Positions 1 to 6,944 of a stretch of 12,185 nucleotides of DNA are shown here, one piece after another. Source of the DNA: an uncultured Clostridia bacterium (GTDB lineage Bacteria; Bacillota; Clostridia; Oscillospirales; Ruminococcaceae); contig CANEHP010000051.1 in the NCBI GenBank assembly GCA_947427325.1, positions 1-12,185 of the forward strand. The letters are read 5' to 3'. A program made the position numbers and the translations under genes. Numbering within the stretch: the stretch's first letter is position 1; every line of letters starts with the position of its first letter. The notes beneath the pieces were generated by a model. That model was not told the DNA's origin, ran no database searches, and saw only the letters and a list, made by a program, of their open reading frames with translations.

Positions 1-300
1 CCTAAGAACCCTTTCCTTATCCCCTCTCCCCCTTTCCCCGCTTTGGAAGTTGGTGATTAAGAGTTTGTTTTTTCCCGGTAGGGTTTATTTTGCTTTCGGA
101 GTCCGTTTGTGCGTTCTTTAAAACTGTTGTACTGTTGGGTTTTGGGGCGGCTGGTTAAACAAAGTGCTTTATTCTTTTGTTTTGTTGCTCTTTTTTTAAT
201 TTTTTATTTTTCTTTTTTACGATTTTGGAAGTAGAACCCTTTTTGGGATTTAATGCGAAAAAGTGTTTTTAGTCAAACGTAACATCAAAAAAATTGAAAG
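1..300. other. Pyrimidine-rich intergenic stretch, no gene seen
   Basis: I find no supported coding region on either strand. The first 45 bases are almost pure C/T on the plus strand, and 190-220 is a run of T tracts broken by single A or C bases. Read on the minus strand, one frame stays open for about 49 codons (about 155 down to 16), but it has no ATG and no ribosome binding site. It may be the tail of another intergenic repeat cut by the window edge. The seven A's at 287-293 are a T7 tract on the minus strand, just after the hairpin of the neighbouring repeat element. Confidence 0.5.
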
Positions 301-473
301 TTTACAGTTTACAGTTGACAGTTGTGGAACGGCTTCGCCCATTTAAAATATCATTAGTCGGTCTTACCGCCTATGCGAATATGGCTTTTTTAAAGAAACG
401 ACTTGAAATGTCGGCGGAAACGTAAAATTTCAAATCTGTCGGCGAAGCCCACACCTTAACTGTCAACTGTCAA
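301..473. repeat. MITE-like element with heptad terminal inverted repeats
   Basis: The left end has three heptads of the form TT(T/G)ACAG followed by TTGTGG and, a little further in, GGCTTCGCCC. The right end, read on the opposite strand, has two heptads TTGACAG, then TTAAGGTGTGG and GGCTTCGCC. The ends are therefore imperfect terminal inverted repeats about 35 bases long around a roughly 100-base centre with no open frame of note. I see no clear target-site duplication. Short elements with these repeated heptads are, as I recall, common between genes in Oscillospiraceae; that is memory and not a search result. The right end overlaps the 3' end of the P-loop gene. On the minus strand the hairpin is followed by TTTCAATTTTTTT, so it could also terminate transcription of that gene. 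Confidence 0.65.
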
Positions 474-992
474 TTTCTTACCGATATTGGATTTCAGTTT
501 GGCTAAGTACTCATCCGCCTGTTCTCTTGATTTGAATATGACAATGTTTTTATCATTATATTTTTCAAGCATACCGTATATATCGGGAAGCTGTTTTGTG
601 GGAAAATCAACTATCCATTGCCTAAATTCGGCGTCAAACTCCGTTTCCGTCCAGGGCAAATCCGGATGCGGCTTACCTATTCGTGACTGAGCGCCGGACA
701 AGCAAATATCTAATGGGTAATCCAGAAGAAAAACAGTGTCGCAATGCTGCAATCTAACCTCCATGGTTCTTTGGTAATTACCGTCAATGATCCACTTTTC
801 CCTAATCAGAATATCGTTCAGCACTCTGTCAAACTCTTCTCTCGAAACATTTGTTTTATCGGGCTTATGCCAAATCATATCAAGATGATACAAGGGAAGA
901 TCGGTTATTTCCTTCAGGCTGCGGGCAAAGGTGCTTTTTCCCGCCCCCGAGCTTCCGATTACAATAATTTTTTCAAGCGCATTTTTCGTCAT
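456..992 (-). CDS. P-loop nucleotide kinase-like protein (FlaR/topology-modulation family)
   Basis: A soluble 178-residue protein of the adenylate-kinase-like P-loop family often labelled 'DNA topology modulation protein FlaR'. The biochemical role of that family is poorly defined; phosphorylation of a small molecule is the inference. A Walker A motif GSSGAGKS lies at residues 13-20. The family-type segments LDMIWHKPDK (37-46), WIIDGNYQRT (67-76) and a hydrophobic strand ending in Asp, DTVFLLDYP (85-93), follow, and then a lid-like region around SRIGKPHPDLPW (103-114). The ATG is preceded by GGAGG at a 9-base gap. The gene lies 148 bases downstream of the GH43 gene on the same strand, with no obvious promoter between, so cotranscription is possible. 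The last five residues, LTVDS, and the stop are encoded by the inverted repeat of the adjacent element, so the native C-terminus was probably altered slightly. Confidence 0.85.
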   Translation of the reverse strand: MTKNALEKIIVIGSSGAGKSTFARSLKEITDLPLYHLDMIWHKPDKTNVSREEFDRVLNDILIREKWIIDGNYQRTMEVRLQHCDTVFLLDYPLDICLSGAQSRIGKPHPDLPWTETEFDAEFRQWIVDFPTKQLPDIYGMLEKYNDKNIVIFKSREQADEYLAKLKSNIGKKLTVDS

Positions 993-1054
993 ATTCTTTT
1001 ACCTCCGTTCAAGGCATCGCCGCCTTTCCGCAGCCGTGATACTGTTTAATAATC

Positions 1055-1112
1055 GACTGAAAACAGCCAATCCTTGCGGTGAATTTTCGCATATCTTTGC
1101 CTGTTTTCGGTC
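1055..1112. repeat. Stem-loop between the GH43 and P-loop genes
   Basis: GACTGAAAACAG at 1055-1066 and CTGTTTTCGGTC at 1101-1112 pair over 12 positions, with one G-T wobble in the plus-strand reading and a 34-base loop. No T tract follows on the minus strand, so it is not a standard terminator for the GH43 gene. It could be an mRNA processing or stability hairpin, or chance. Confidence 0.3.
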
Positions 1113-1140
1113 AGTAACTAATATTGAAACTATGCAATAT

Positions 1141-2484
1141 CTATTTTGTAAAAACAAAATCAAGCAGCTCAAACAGACAGCGATTTTTAAAGTAATCTGC
1201 CGTCCAGCCGGTATAATCCGTCGTTACCTTAAAGAAAACGGCGTGTCTGCCCGTTACATTTTTTACTGCGGTTTCAACAATGCCGCTGTTATGACCTATC
1301 GTGCAGCAGCCTATTTCCTCTCCGTCCTCACCGTCAAGGAGAATATGAAGCCTGCAATCGCATCCCGTTCCGTTTACACGGGCGAGAAATCCCATTGATA
1401 ACCCTGTAAAATCACTGCCGAAATCATAATATTTGTAGCCTATGACAGTATCGCCTTTAATATCGGTTATAACCCTCTCAAAAACATTTTTTTCCGTAAC
1501 CATACCGCTGCCCTTGATGACGCAGGCAATGTCGGCGGGAGTAACCTCATAAGGATTCAAGCTTTCCTCAAACCCGAGGGAGGTCATTTCTACGGGCGGA
1601 ATACTTCCGTCAGGGAGAATTTCTATTTTTTCAACGCAGCCGCGCCGTGACATAATAGTACCGTTTGTCATACGATGATAGAAAATGTACCATTGACCTT
1701 TTATGCAGACAATGGAACCGTGGTTGTTGCCGCCGGGATAATCTACGCCGTTATCGACAATATACCCTCTGTATGTAAAGGGACCGGTAGGCTTGTCGGA
1801 GGTTGCGTACGCAAGACGGCAGCCCCGCTTCGGCGAATATATAAGATAGTATGTATCTCCCACCTTGCGCGGAGAGCAGGCTTCAAAAAACAGACTTTCA
1901 TTTTCCGAAAAGCTGTCCCGTTTCTCAATGGGAATGATATGTTCGATGCAGGTTTCGTCAAGTACCTCGTACATATTTTCGCTGTTTATCTCCGCCATAA
2001 AGGAACGCTCAAATCCGCAGTAAATATAAGTCCTGCCGTCGTCGTCAACAAGAACGCCGGGATCTATAAACCAACCGTTACAGCATATTTCATCGGGAAT
2101 GGTGTACTTGTATTTTGACAGCAGCTTAAAGGGACCCTCGGGCTTGTCGCTTACGGCAACGCAGCCCGGAGAATCGATGATGTAGGCGTACAGGTAATAT
2201 TTCCCGTCCTTTTCCACCACGTCGGGGGCAAAAAGCTGATTTTTTTCATTTGTCCAATCGGTATCGGCGTCCCTGACGCCGTCGGTATATGTGCGGAAAA
2301 TGTCGCCGTGGCATGTCCAATTATTAAGATCGTCAAGAGGTGCGCTCCAGCATTTCAGAACATAGTCGCAAAAGCTGTCAGAGCCTGCTTTGTCATGAGA
2401 ACCGTAAACATAGATCCTGTCCCCGAAAACTCTCGGCTCTCCGTCGGGAATGTACTCCCATTTCGGCAAATACGGATTTGACAT
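1141..2484 (-). CDS. Glycoside hydrolase family 43 protein with C-terminal CBM6-like domain
   Basis: A 447-residue cytosolic enzyme, with no signal peptide or membrane segment. The GH43 five-bladed propeller spans about residues 3-310. It has the expected catalytic set: Asp14 (general base, in IPDGEPR), Asp141 (pKa-modulating, in WFIDPGVL), Glu201 (general acid, in FFEACSPR) and the conserved His255 of GGNNHGS. Residues about 320-447 look like a CBM6 beta-sandwich, with GRHAVFFKV near the end and a closing LFELLDFVF. Family members remove arabinose or xylose from plant arabinoxylan or arabinan fragments; the exact linkage cannot be read from the sequence. I chose the ATG at 2484 because GGAGG lies 8 bases upstream; a TTG five codons earlier overlaps that site and is unlikely. 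A promoter with TTGACA and TACAAT lies 39-67 bases upstream. The absence of a secretion signal implies action on imported oligosaccharides. Confidence 0.92.
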   Translation of the reverse strand: MSNPYLPKWEYIPDGEPRVFGDRIYVYGSHDKAGSDSFCDYVLKCWSAPLDDLNNWTCHGDIFRTYTDGVRDADTDWTNEKNQLFAPDVVEKDGKYYLYAYIIDSPGCVAVSDKPEGPFKLLSKYKYTIPDEICCNGWFIDPGVLVDDDGRTYIYCGFERSFMAEINSENMYEVLDETCIEHIIPIEKRDSFSENESLFFEACSPRKVGDTYYLIYSPKRGCRLAYATSDKPTGPFTYRGYIVDNGVDYPGGNNHGSIVCIKGQWYIFYHRMTNGTIMSRRGCVEKIEILPDGSIPPVEMTSLGFEESLNPYEVTPADIACVIKGSGMVTEKNVFERVITDIKGDTVIGYKYYDFGSDFTGLSMGFLARVNGTGCDCRLHILLDGEDGEEIGCCTIGHNSGIVETAVKNVTGRHAVFFKVTTDYTGWTADYFKNRCLFELLDFVFTK

Positions 2485-2522
2485 AATAAGTTCCTCCAAT
2501 ACAATTTTCAGTAATTTTTATA

Positions 2523-2551
2523 ATTGTATCAGAGGTAAAAGCATTTGTCAA
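2523..2551 (-). promoter_or_regulatory. Sigma-A-type promoter of the GH43 gene
   Basis: On the minus strand TTGACA (2551-2546), a 17-base spacer and TACAAT (2528-2523) form a near-consensus promoter. TGA just before the -10 box gives an extended -10 (TGN). Transcription would start near 2516, leaving a leader of about 30 bases that contains the GGAGG site. Confidence 0.8.
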
Positions 2552-2555
2552 TGGC

Positions 2556-2570
2556 ATATTCGTACAATAT
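2556..2570. promoter_or_regulatory. Possible operator in the divergent intergenic region
   Basis: ATATT-CGTAC-AATAT is a short inverted repeat just upstream of the -35 box of the GH43 promoter, a position typical of an activator site. Five-base AT-rich arms occur often by chance, so support is weak. No regulator gene is adjacent apart from the divergent sensor kinase. Confidence 0.25.
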
Positions 2571-2614
2571 CACCATAAGCCTGCACGGCTCGCAACAAAA
2601 ATTTTTTCAAAATA

Positions 2615-2643
2615 TTGCAAAAAACAACCGTATATGTTATAAT
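2615..2643 (+). promoter_or_regulatory. Sigma-A-type promoter of the kinase-DegV operon
   Basis: TTGCAA (2615-2620), a 17-base spacer and TATAAT (2638-2643), with TGT directly before the -10 box (extended -10). The predicted start near 2650 gives a very short leader of about 26 bases to the first ATG, or 44 bases to the second. Confidence 0.8.
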
Positions 2644-2675
2644 GATTTTTAAACTTATACTTTTTACCTATTTGT

Positions 2676-5234
2676 ATGAAAGGCCACAGAAAAATGTTCA
2701 GATACAGGAATGTGATGATAGCGTCCTTTACGCTTTTCTTTTTGTCAACTATGGTTCATCTAATATATTCCTGTCTTGCGCTTCCGAAAAATGAGATCGT
2801 TTTTTCTCTGCTGTGCGGCGGCGTGTTTTTTGCTGCGCCCTTGATTTTTGTGCTTATCGGAAAGCTGAAGCGTTTCCAGCCGTATGTTCTTTTGACATTT
2901 TTTGCTGCGTCCTGCTTTGTTCTTTCTGTGTTAAACCATTCCGCCTTTTATCTTCCTGTGCTTTTTGCCGCCGCCGTTGTGCTGTGCGGCTTTTTCCTTT
3001 CTTCTAAGCTTTGTCTGTATTATCTTTTGCTTACCGATATTATACTTATTGTTTATGTCACGTTGTTTATGCCGGAAAGTTTATACCGTTTTTCCTCGGT
3101 TTATCTGCTTATTTGCGTATGCTATAATATTTCGGCTCTCGGAATGACATTGTTTGTGCAGGCTGTAAGAAATAACCTGATATTCTTTAAAAAGAAAAAT
3201 AAAAGACTGTCTGTGCAAAACCGCCGGAACAATGAATTTTGGGCAGCGTCTGCCGAAAAAATGAATCAAATTGCGGACAGGCTTTCGGATACCTGCAAAA
3301 GTATGCTGGCTCGTACCGATATACCCATTCCCGTTCGTGAAAGGCTGTTTAAAATTCAGTCTGAAACGGGAAGACTTTCCATTTCCCTCAGCGATGCGGA
3401 GGACTACGCTCTGATGGAAAGCGGAGCTTTGACCCTTGCCTGCGAGCCTTACAGCTTTCACAGCTTGGTAAGCGACGCTGCAGGCTTCTGCTTTGCTTCC
3501 TGCTCAAAGCCTGATCTGGATATTATAATAGACTGTCAGCCCGATATTCCTGCGGTTTTAATCGGAGACAGCCGAAGAATAACCCAGGTTATAATGACTC
3601 TTTTTGCAAACTCCGTTAAATTCACCGACAAGGGCAGCATTACCGTCAGCTTTTCCGCCAGAAAAACAGAAGAAGGCGTAAATCTGCATATAGAGGTTAA
3701 GGACACGGGAATGGGAATAACTCCCAATGCTGCGAAAAAAATTTTTACGGTGTATGCCGAAACAGACGGTAACAAATCGTCCGTTCATTTGGGCTTGGGC
3801 GTAGCCAAAAAAATTGTTTCTCTTATGGGCGGCTTTATTTTCGCAAGAAATATGAGAGAAGGCGGCAGCCGTTTTGTCATTACCCTGCCCCAGGGCGTGG
3901 AAAATCCGCAGCCCTTTGCCGCTGTTCCGCAGCACGATAAAATCAGCGTGCTGCTGTACCTCAAAAGCTATGCCGTGGCGGCTTCCTCACGCAATCAGCT
4001 GGATAAAATGGGCATAAGGTGCTGTATCTGCCGTTCAAGAGCCGATTTTATACTGAAAAAGGACGAAAGCGACATAACCCATATCTTTTTTGACTACGGC
4101 TTTTATCCCTTTGATAAACCTATATTTGACATTATGGCAAGAGTTAAGACCGTTGTTGCCGTCTGCGGCGACGGGGAAACCGAAACTCCGCTGCCCAAAA
4201 ATATAAAGAGGCTTTTAAAGCCTTTGAATATGGCGGTTTTCTCCCGCATCTTCAATAGAGTTCCGACAGATTCGGACGGCTTTGTGCAGGAATTTATTGC
4301 CCCCGACGCAAAAATTCTGGCGGCGGAAGAAGCGGCAGGGCAGCTTAAGGCGCTTGAAGCTTATGAAATCAAACCTGTTTACACCTCAAAGGAAAATATT
4401 ATCGATGAATTGCAAAGAAGCGATTATGACTTAATTATCCTTTCAGACGCATGGGAGGAAATCGCAGCCGAAATTTTGTGCTGTAGTGACGGAATGTTTA
4501 TGCACATTCCCGTTATTTCGCTGGGCGGCAACTGCGGCGGCTGCTCGGACAGCCTGCCGAAAAGCTTTACGGCTTATGAGCTTAATGAAGTTCTTGTTAA
4601 ATGGCTGCCCAATAATTTATTAAAGCCCATAGCGCCTAACCCTGTAAAACAAAGCTATGAAGAGCTTAACGCCGTCAGGGGACTTGCCTCGGCGGGAGGA
4701 AGCAGGTCCGCCTACAGGGAAATGCTTGAGATATTTGAGGACAGAGCGGGCGAGTCTCTTTCGGCGTTGGAAAAGAACATTACTGACAAGAATTTTGAGC
4801 TGTGCACGGTTCACCTTTTGGGTCTACAGTCTGCCGCCGCCAACATAGGCGCAGTTTCCGTTGCGGAAACTGCAAGGCAAGCCCGGGCTGCCGCAAAAAG
4901 AAAGGAGCACGGTCTTTTAAAGGAACTGAACGGCGTTCTGAACATTAAGCTTAACCGCTTATTAAGCGATATTGCGCTTTTCTTTGCCGATAACGGCATT
5001 TCGGAATTAACAGAATTTCAAATCGGCAAATCCGCTGAAAAGATAGAGGAAGCTTTGGCAGAGGAAAAGGCTGAAATTGCCGCGGAAATGATAGAGCAAA
5101 TTTTGGAAAATCACATTGGTTATTCAGCTCGAACCGTTTATAAAAACGCCTTAAATGAGATATATGCCAAAAACTACGATAAGGCGCTGTCGGATTTGAA
5201 CAAGCTGAAAAGAGGAGGGCATAATAATGATTAA
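2676..5234 (+). CDS. Membrane hybrid histidine kinase with REC-REC-HPt, H-box His missing
   Basis: An 852-residue sensor with BarA-like domain order. About six membrane helices fill residues 12-165. A dimerisation helix region follows (187-245), then the ATPase domain with N-box Asn312 in ANSVKFT, G1 DTGMGI (343-348) and G2 HLGLGVAKKI (371-380). Two receiver-like domains (about 421-530 and 540-645) and an HPt domain (about 660-770) complete it. The H-box is degenerate: SAEKM at 192-196 aligns with the usual SHE, putting Ala193 where the phosphorylated His belongs. Receiver 1 lacks the acidic pair but keeps Asp473 and Lys515. Receiver 2 has Ser590-Asp591 around the phospho-site. The HPt keeps His713 in VHLLGLQSAAANIGA. 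It may act as an ATP-binding regulator or phosphatase, or receive phosphate from a partner. The ATG at 2676 has no ribosome binding site; ATG 2694 (Met7), 10 bases after AAAGG, may be the real start. Confidence 0.85.
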   Translation: MKGHRKMFRYRNVMIASFTLFFLSTMVHLIYSCLALPKNEIVFSLLCGGVFFAAPLIFVLIGKLKRFQPYVLLTFFAASCFVLSVLNHSAFYLPVLFAAAVVLCGFFLSSKLCLYYLLLTDIILIVYVTLFMPESLYRFSSVYLLICVCYNISALGMTLFVQAVRNNLIFFKKKNKRLSVQNRRNNEFWAASAEKMNQIADRLSDTCKSMLARTDIPIPVRERLFKIQSETGRLSISLSDAEDYALMESGALTLACEPYSFHSLVSDAAGFCFASCSKPDLDIIIDCQPDIPAVLIGDSRRITQVIMTLFANSVKFTDKGSITVSFSARKTEEGVNLHIEVKDTGMGITPNAAKKIFTVYAETDGNKSSVHLGLGVAKKIVSLMGGFIFARNMREGGSRFVITLPQGVENPQPFAAVPQHDKISVLLYLKSYAVAASSRNQLDKMGIRCCICRSRADFILKKDESDITHIFFDYGFYPFDKPIFDIMARVKTVVAVCGDGETETPLPKNIKRLLKPLNMAVFSRIFNRVPTDSDGFVQEFIAPDAKILAAEEAAGQLKALEAYEIKPVYTSKENIIDELQRSDYDLIILSDAWEEIAAEILCCSDGMFMHIPVISLGGNCGGCSDSLPKSFTAYELNEVLVKWLPNNLLKPIAPNPVKQSYEELNAVRGLASAGGSRSAYREMLEIFEDRAGESLSALEKNITDKNFELCTVHLLGLQSAAANIGAVSVAETARQARAAAKRKEHGLLKELNGVLNIKLNRLLSDIALFFADNGISELTEFQIGKSAEKIEEALAEEKAEIAAEMIEQILENHIGYSARTVYKNALNEIYAKNYDKALSDLNKLKRGGHNND

Positions 5235-6066
5235 AACGCTTATTACCGCCGATTCAAACTGCTACCTTCCTCCTGAAATGATTTTTGAAGAAATACCCGT
5301 TATACAGGCGGAAATCAAAACTGAACACGGTTCATTCCGTGAAAGCTACGAAATTTCTTCGGAAAGTCTTATTGAATATGTAGAACGAACAGGCAAAATT
5401 CCTCAGCTTATCTGCCCCTCTGTAGAGGATTACCGCAGCTTTTTTCTTAAACACCTTAACAACGCACAAAGTATATGTCACCTCTGCTGCGGTACTAATG
5501 TGAAAGATTCTTTTTACAATGCCAAAAAGGCTGCCGAAACCTTAAAAAATGTCTGCGTAGCGGACTCAAAACAAATTGGCGGAGGAATGCTGTTTCAAAT
5601 GGCGCAGGCTATAAAGCTTGCAAAGGAGGGATTTTCTCCCGAATTTATCATAAGATCCATTGACGAGTTAGACCGGCATATCAACAGTACCTACACCGCC
5701 AAGGACACCTCTTGGGGCAGAAGATTGGGAATTATTTCCAGAAATTTGTCAACGGCAATGGACTTTTTCTGTCTTGCTCCGCTGATAACCGTAAAAAACG
5801 GCGGTATTAAGTTCGGAGCGGTTATTGGGAGCGATCGGGAATATTACCGTAATTATATTGCAAAAATATTAAAAAATAAGAAAAACATTGATAATTCTCT
5901 GCTTGTAATAAGCTGCCCCAGACCATATGCAAAAAGGATCGAGCGGTATAAGGCTGAGGTGGCTAAATATGTAAGCTTTAACCGTATTGTTGTAACCGAT
6001 ATTTCCGCAAAGGTGGTATGCAGGCTGGGCGAGGAGTCTATGGGACTGCACTTTCTCACTCTTTAG
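5227..6066 (+). CDS. DegV family protein (FakB-like lipid-binding fold)
   Basis: A cytosolic 279-residue protein of the DegV family, whose known members (for example FakB) hold a fatty acid for phosphorylation by a FakA kinase. Family marks are ADS at 8-10 near the N-terminus, CPSVEDY (63-69) at the PSxEDF-like position, GTNVKDSFYNA (89-99) and VADSKQIGGGM (111-121), with a C-terminal half that matches the family in LITVKNGGIKFGAV. Odd points: the usual Thr-Ser-Gln before PS is Leu-Ile-Cys (61-63), and the usual Ser-rich motif is CHLCCGT (84-90). Residues expected to touch the lipid carboxylate are thus changed and Cys-rich. The start has AGAGGAGGG at a 7-base gap and lies 8 bases inside the kinase gene, so the two are translationally coupled. 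The stop falls in a tandem repeat, and the final residues are repeat-encoded. No fakA is present in the window. Confidence 0.88.
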   Translation: MIKTLITADSNCYLPPEMIFEEIPVIQAEIKTEHGSFRESYEISSESLIEYVERTGKIPQLICPSVEDYRSFFLKHLNNAQSICHLCCGTNVKDSFYNAKKAAETLKNVCVADSKQIGGGMLFQMAQAIKLAKEGFSPEFIIRSIDELDRHINSTYTAKDTSWGRRLGIISRNLSTAMDFFCLAPLITVKNGGIKFGAVIGSDREYYRNYIAKILKNKKNIDNSLLVISCPRPYAKRIERYKAEVAKYVSFNRIVVTDISAKVVCRLGEESMGLHFLTL

Positions 6067-6159
6067 CTCACTCCTCGGCTCACTTTTGGCTCACTTTTGG
6101 CTCACTCTTCAGCTCACCCTTTAGCTCAATATTTGGCTCATTTTTGGCTCTCCCTTTAG
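6054..6159. repeat. Imperfect 11-12 bp tandem repeat after the DegV gene
   Basis: About nine units of the form (A/G)GCTCACTTTT or close variants run head to tail, with unit lengths of 11 or 12. Two adjacent units at about 6077-6098 are identical. The array starts within the last codons of the DegV gene, and the TAG stop lies at a unit boundary. The mixed unit lengths break any reading frame, so it is not a coding repeat. There are no spacers, so it is not CRISPR-like. Confidence 0.8.
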
Positions 6160-6202
6160 TCCTCTTGCTTTTTAGCTGCGCTGAACTGCGTTCAACATAC
6201 AT

Positions 6203-6238
6203 AACGGCGGCAAAGACACCGCCTTGCCGCCGTTTTTT
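6203..6238 (+). terminator. Rho-independent terminator of the kinase-DegV operon
   Basis: AACGGCGGCAA (6203-6213) pairs perfectly with TTGCCGCCGTT (6224-6234) around a 10-base loop and runs into six T's. The minus strand lacks a T tract after the stem, so it mainly serves the plus strand. Confidence 0.93.
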
Positions 6239-6279
6239 AAGTTAAATTTTGAAGGTGAGCAATACAGTTTTGACGCCGT

Positions 6280-6846
6280 TTAATTTTTTTGGCTGCCGAT
6301 TTCTGTATCATTGCGCCTCCTTTTTCTAAACACGATCAGCTTACTTAAAATATAGTTAAGTACCAAAACCACAACATTATCGGCAATTTTGGCAAACAGC
6401 TCCCACCAAAATCCGCTTATACCGGGTAAGTCCACCAATAAGAACATTATTAGAATATCGACAAACAGGGTAAGTGCTCTTGACCCGAAAAATTTTCCTA
6501 TCTCCGTAATAATACGCCATCCTTTTTCTTTGCTTTCAAACACCCAGATTCTGTTGGTGACATAAGCAAAGGTAACTGCGCATATCCATGACAGGAAAAC
6601 AGGCAAAACCGTTGCGCTTTCGCTTTTAAATACCGCCGTTAAGTTAAATACCCATTTCAGAAAGCCCGGTACGCTGTTTTCATTGGGATATATCCATCGA
6701 AACAGATAGTATGTTCCGAAGGAAACAACAGTAGTCAGTACGCCGAAAATAATGTAATTACACAACTCTTTATACTCTCTGTATAAAGATTTCCATTCTT
6801 TTGGATGAATTGCTCTTTTTAAAATACTTTTTACATCTATGTTCAT
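6280..6846 (-). CDS. GtrA family membrane protein
   Basis: A 188-residue integral membrane protein. Four hydrophobic helices are visible at about 31-51, 80-101, 118-139 and 150-172. The GtrA pattern is recognisable: YIIFGVLTTVVSFGTYYL in helix 1, FAYVTNRIWVFESK (93-106) at the end of helix 2, and a last helix ending NYILSKLIVFRKRRR (164-178). Relatives are thought to move polyprenyl-linked sugars across the membrane for surface glycan or teichoic acid modification; the substrate here is unknown. It is longer than the usual 120-150 residues: there is a cytosolic N-terminal tail of about 28 residues and an extra loop (about 52-79) between helices 1 and 2. AAAGG lies 11 bases before the ATG. It has its own promoter and no sugar transferase partner in the window, so it appears monocistronic. 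Confidence 0.9.
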   Translation of the reverse strand: MNIDVKSILKRAIHPKEWKSLYREYKELCNYIIFGVLTTVVSFGTYYLFRWIYPNENSVPGFLKWVFNLTAVFKSESATVLPVFLSWICAVTFAYVTNRIWVFESKEKGWRIITEIGKFFGSRALTLFVDILIMFLLVDLPGISGFWWELFAKIADNVVVLVLNYILSKLIVFRKRRRNDTEIGSQKN

Positions 6847-6905
6847 TTTGTTTTTCCTTTTGTCTTTTCGATATTTTTTTCGATATATCTTTCAATATAT
6901 GGAAT

Positions 6906-6934
6906 ATTATACATTATTTTAAAATTTTTTGCAA
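6906..6934 (-). promoter_or_regulatory. Sigma-A-type promoter of the GtrA gene
   Basis: On the minus strand TTGCAA (6934-6929), a 17-base A/T-rich spacer and TATAAT (6911-6906). The start would be near 6899, giving a leader of about 50 bases. The -35 box sits about 10 bases from the outer edge of the long inverted repeat at 6945-7118. Confidence 0.78.
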
Positions 6935-6944
6935 CCGATAATTT

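Noticed and set aside
931..1398. 155-codon plus-strand frame opposite the P-loop and GH43 genes
   Set aside because: It lies antisense to two well-supported genes and shows no domain or start signal.
2485..2499. TTG start of the GH43 gene, five codons upstream
   Set aside because: It overlaps the GGAGG site, which is correctly spaced for the ATG at 2484.
6054..6159. CRISPR array
   Set aside because: Units are 11-12 bp head to tail without spacers, and there are no cas genes.
6018..6245. 75-codon plus-strand open frame over the tandem array
   Set aside because: It overlaps the DegV gene in another frame, runs through a non-codon-phased repeat and into the terminator stem, and has no ribosome binding site.
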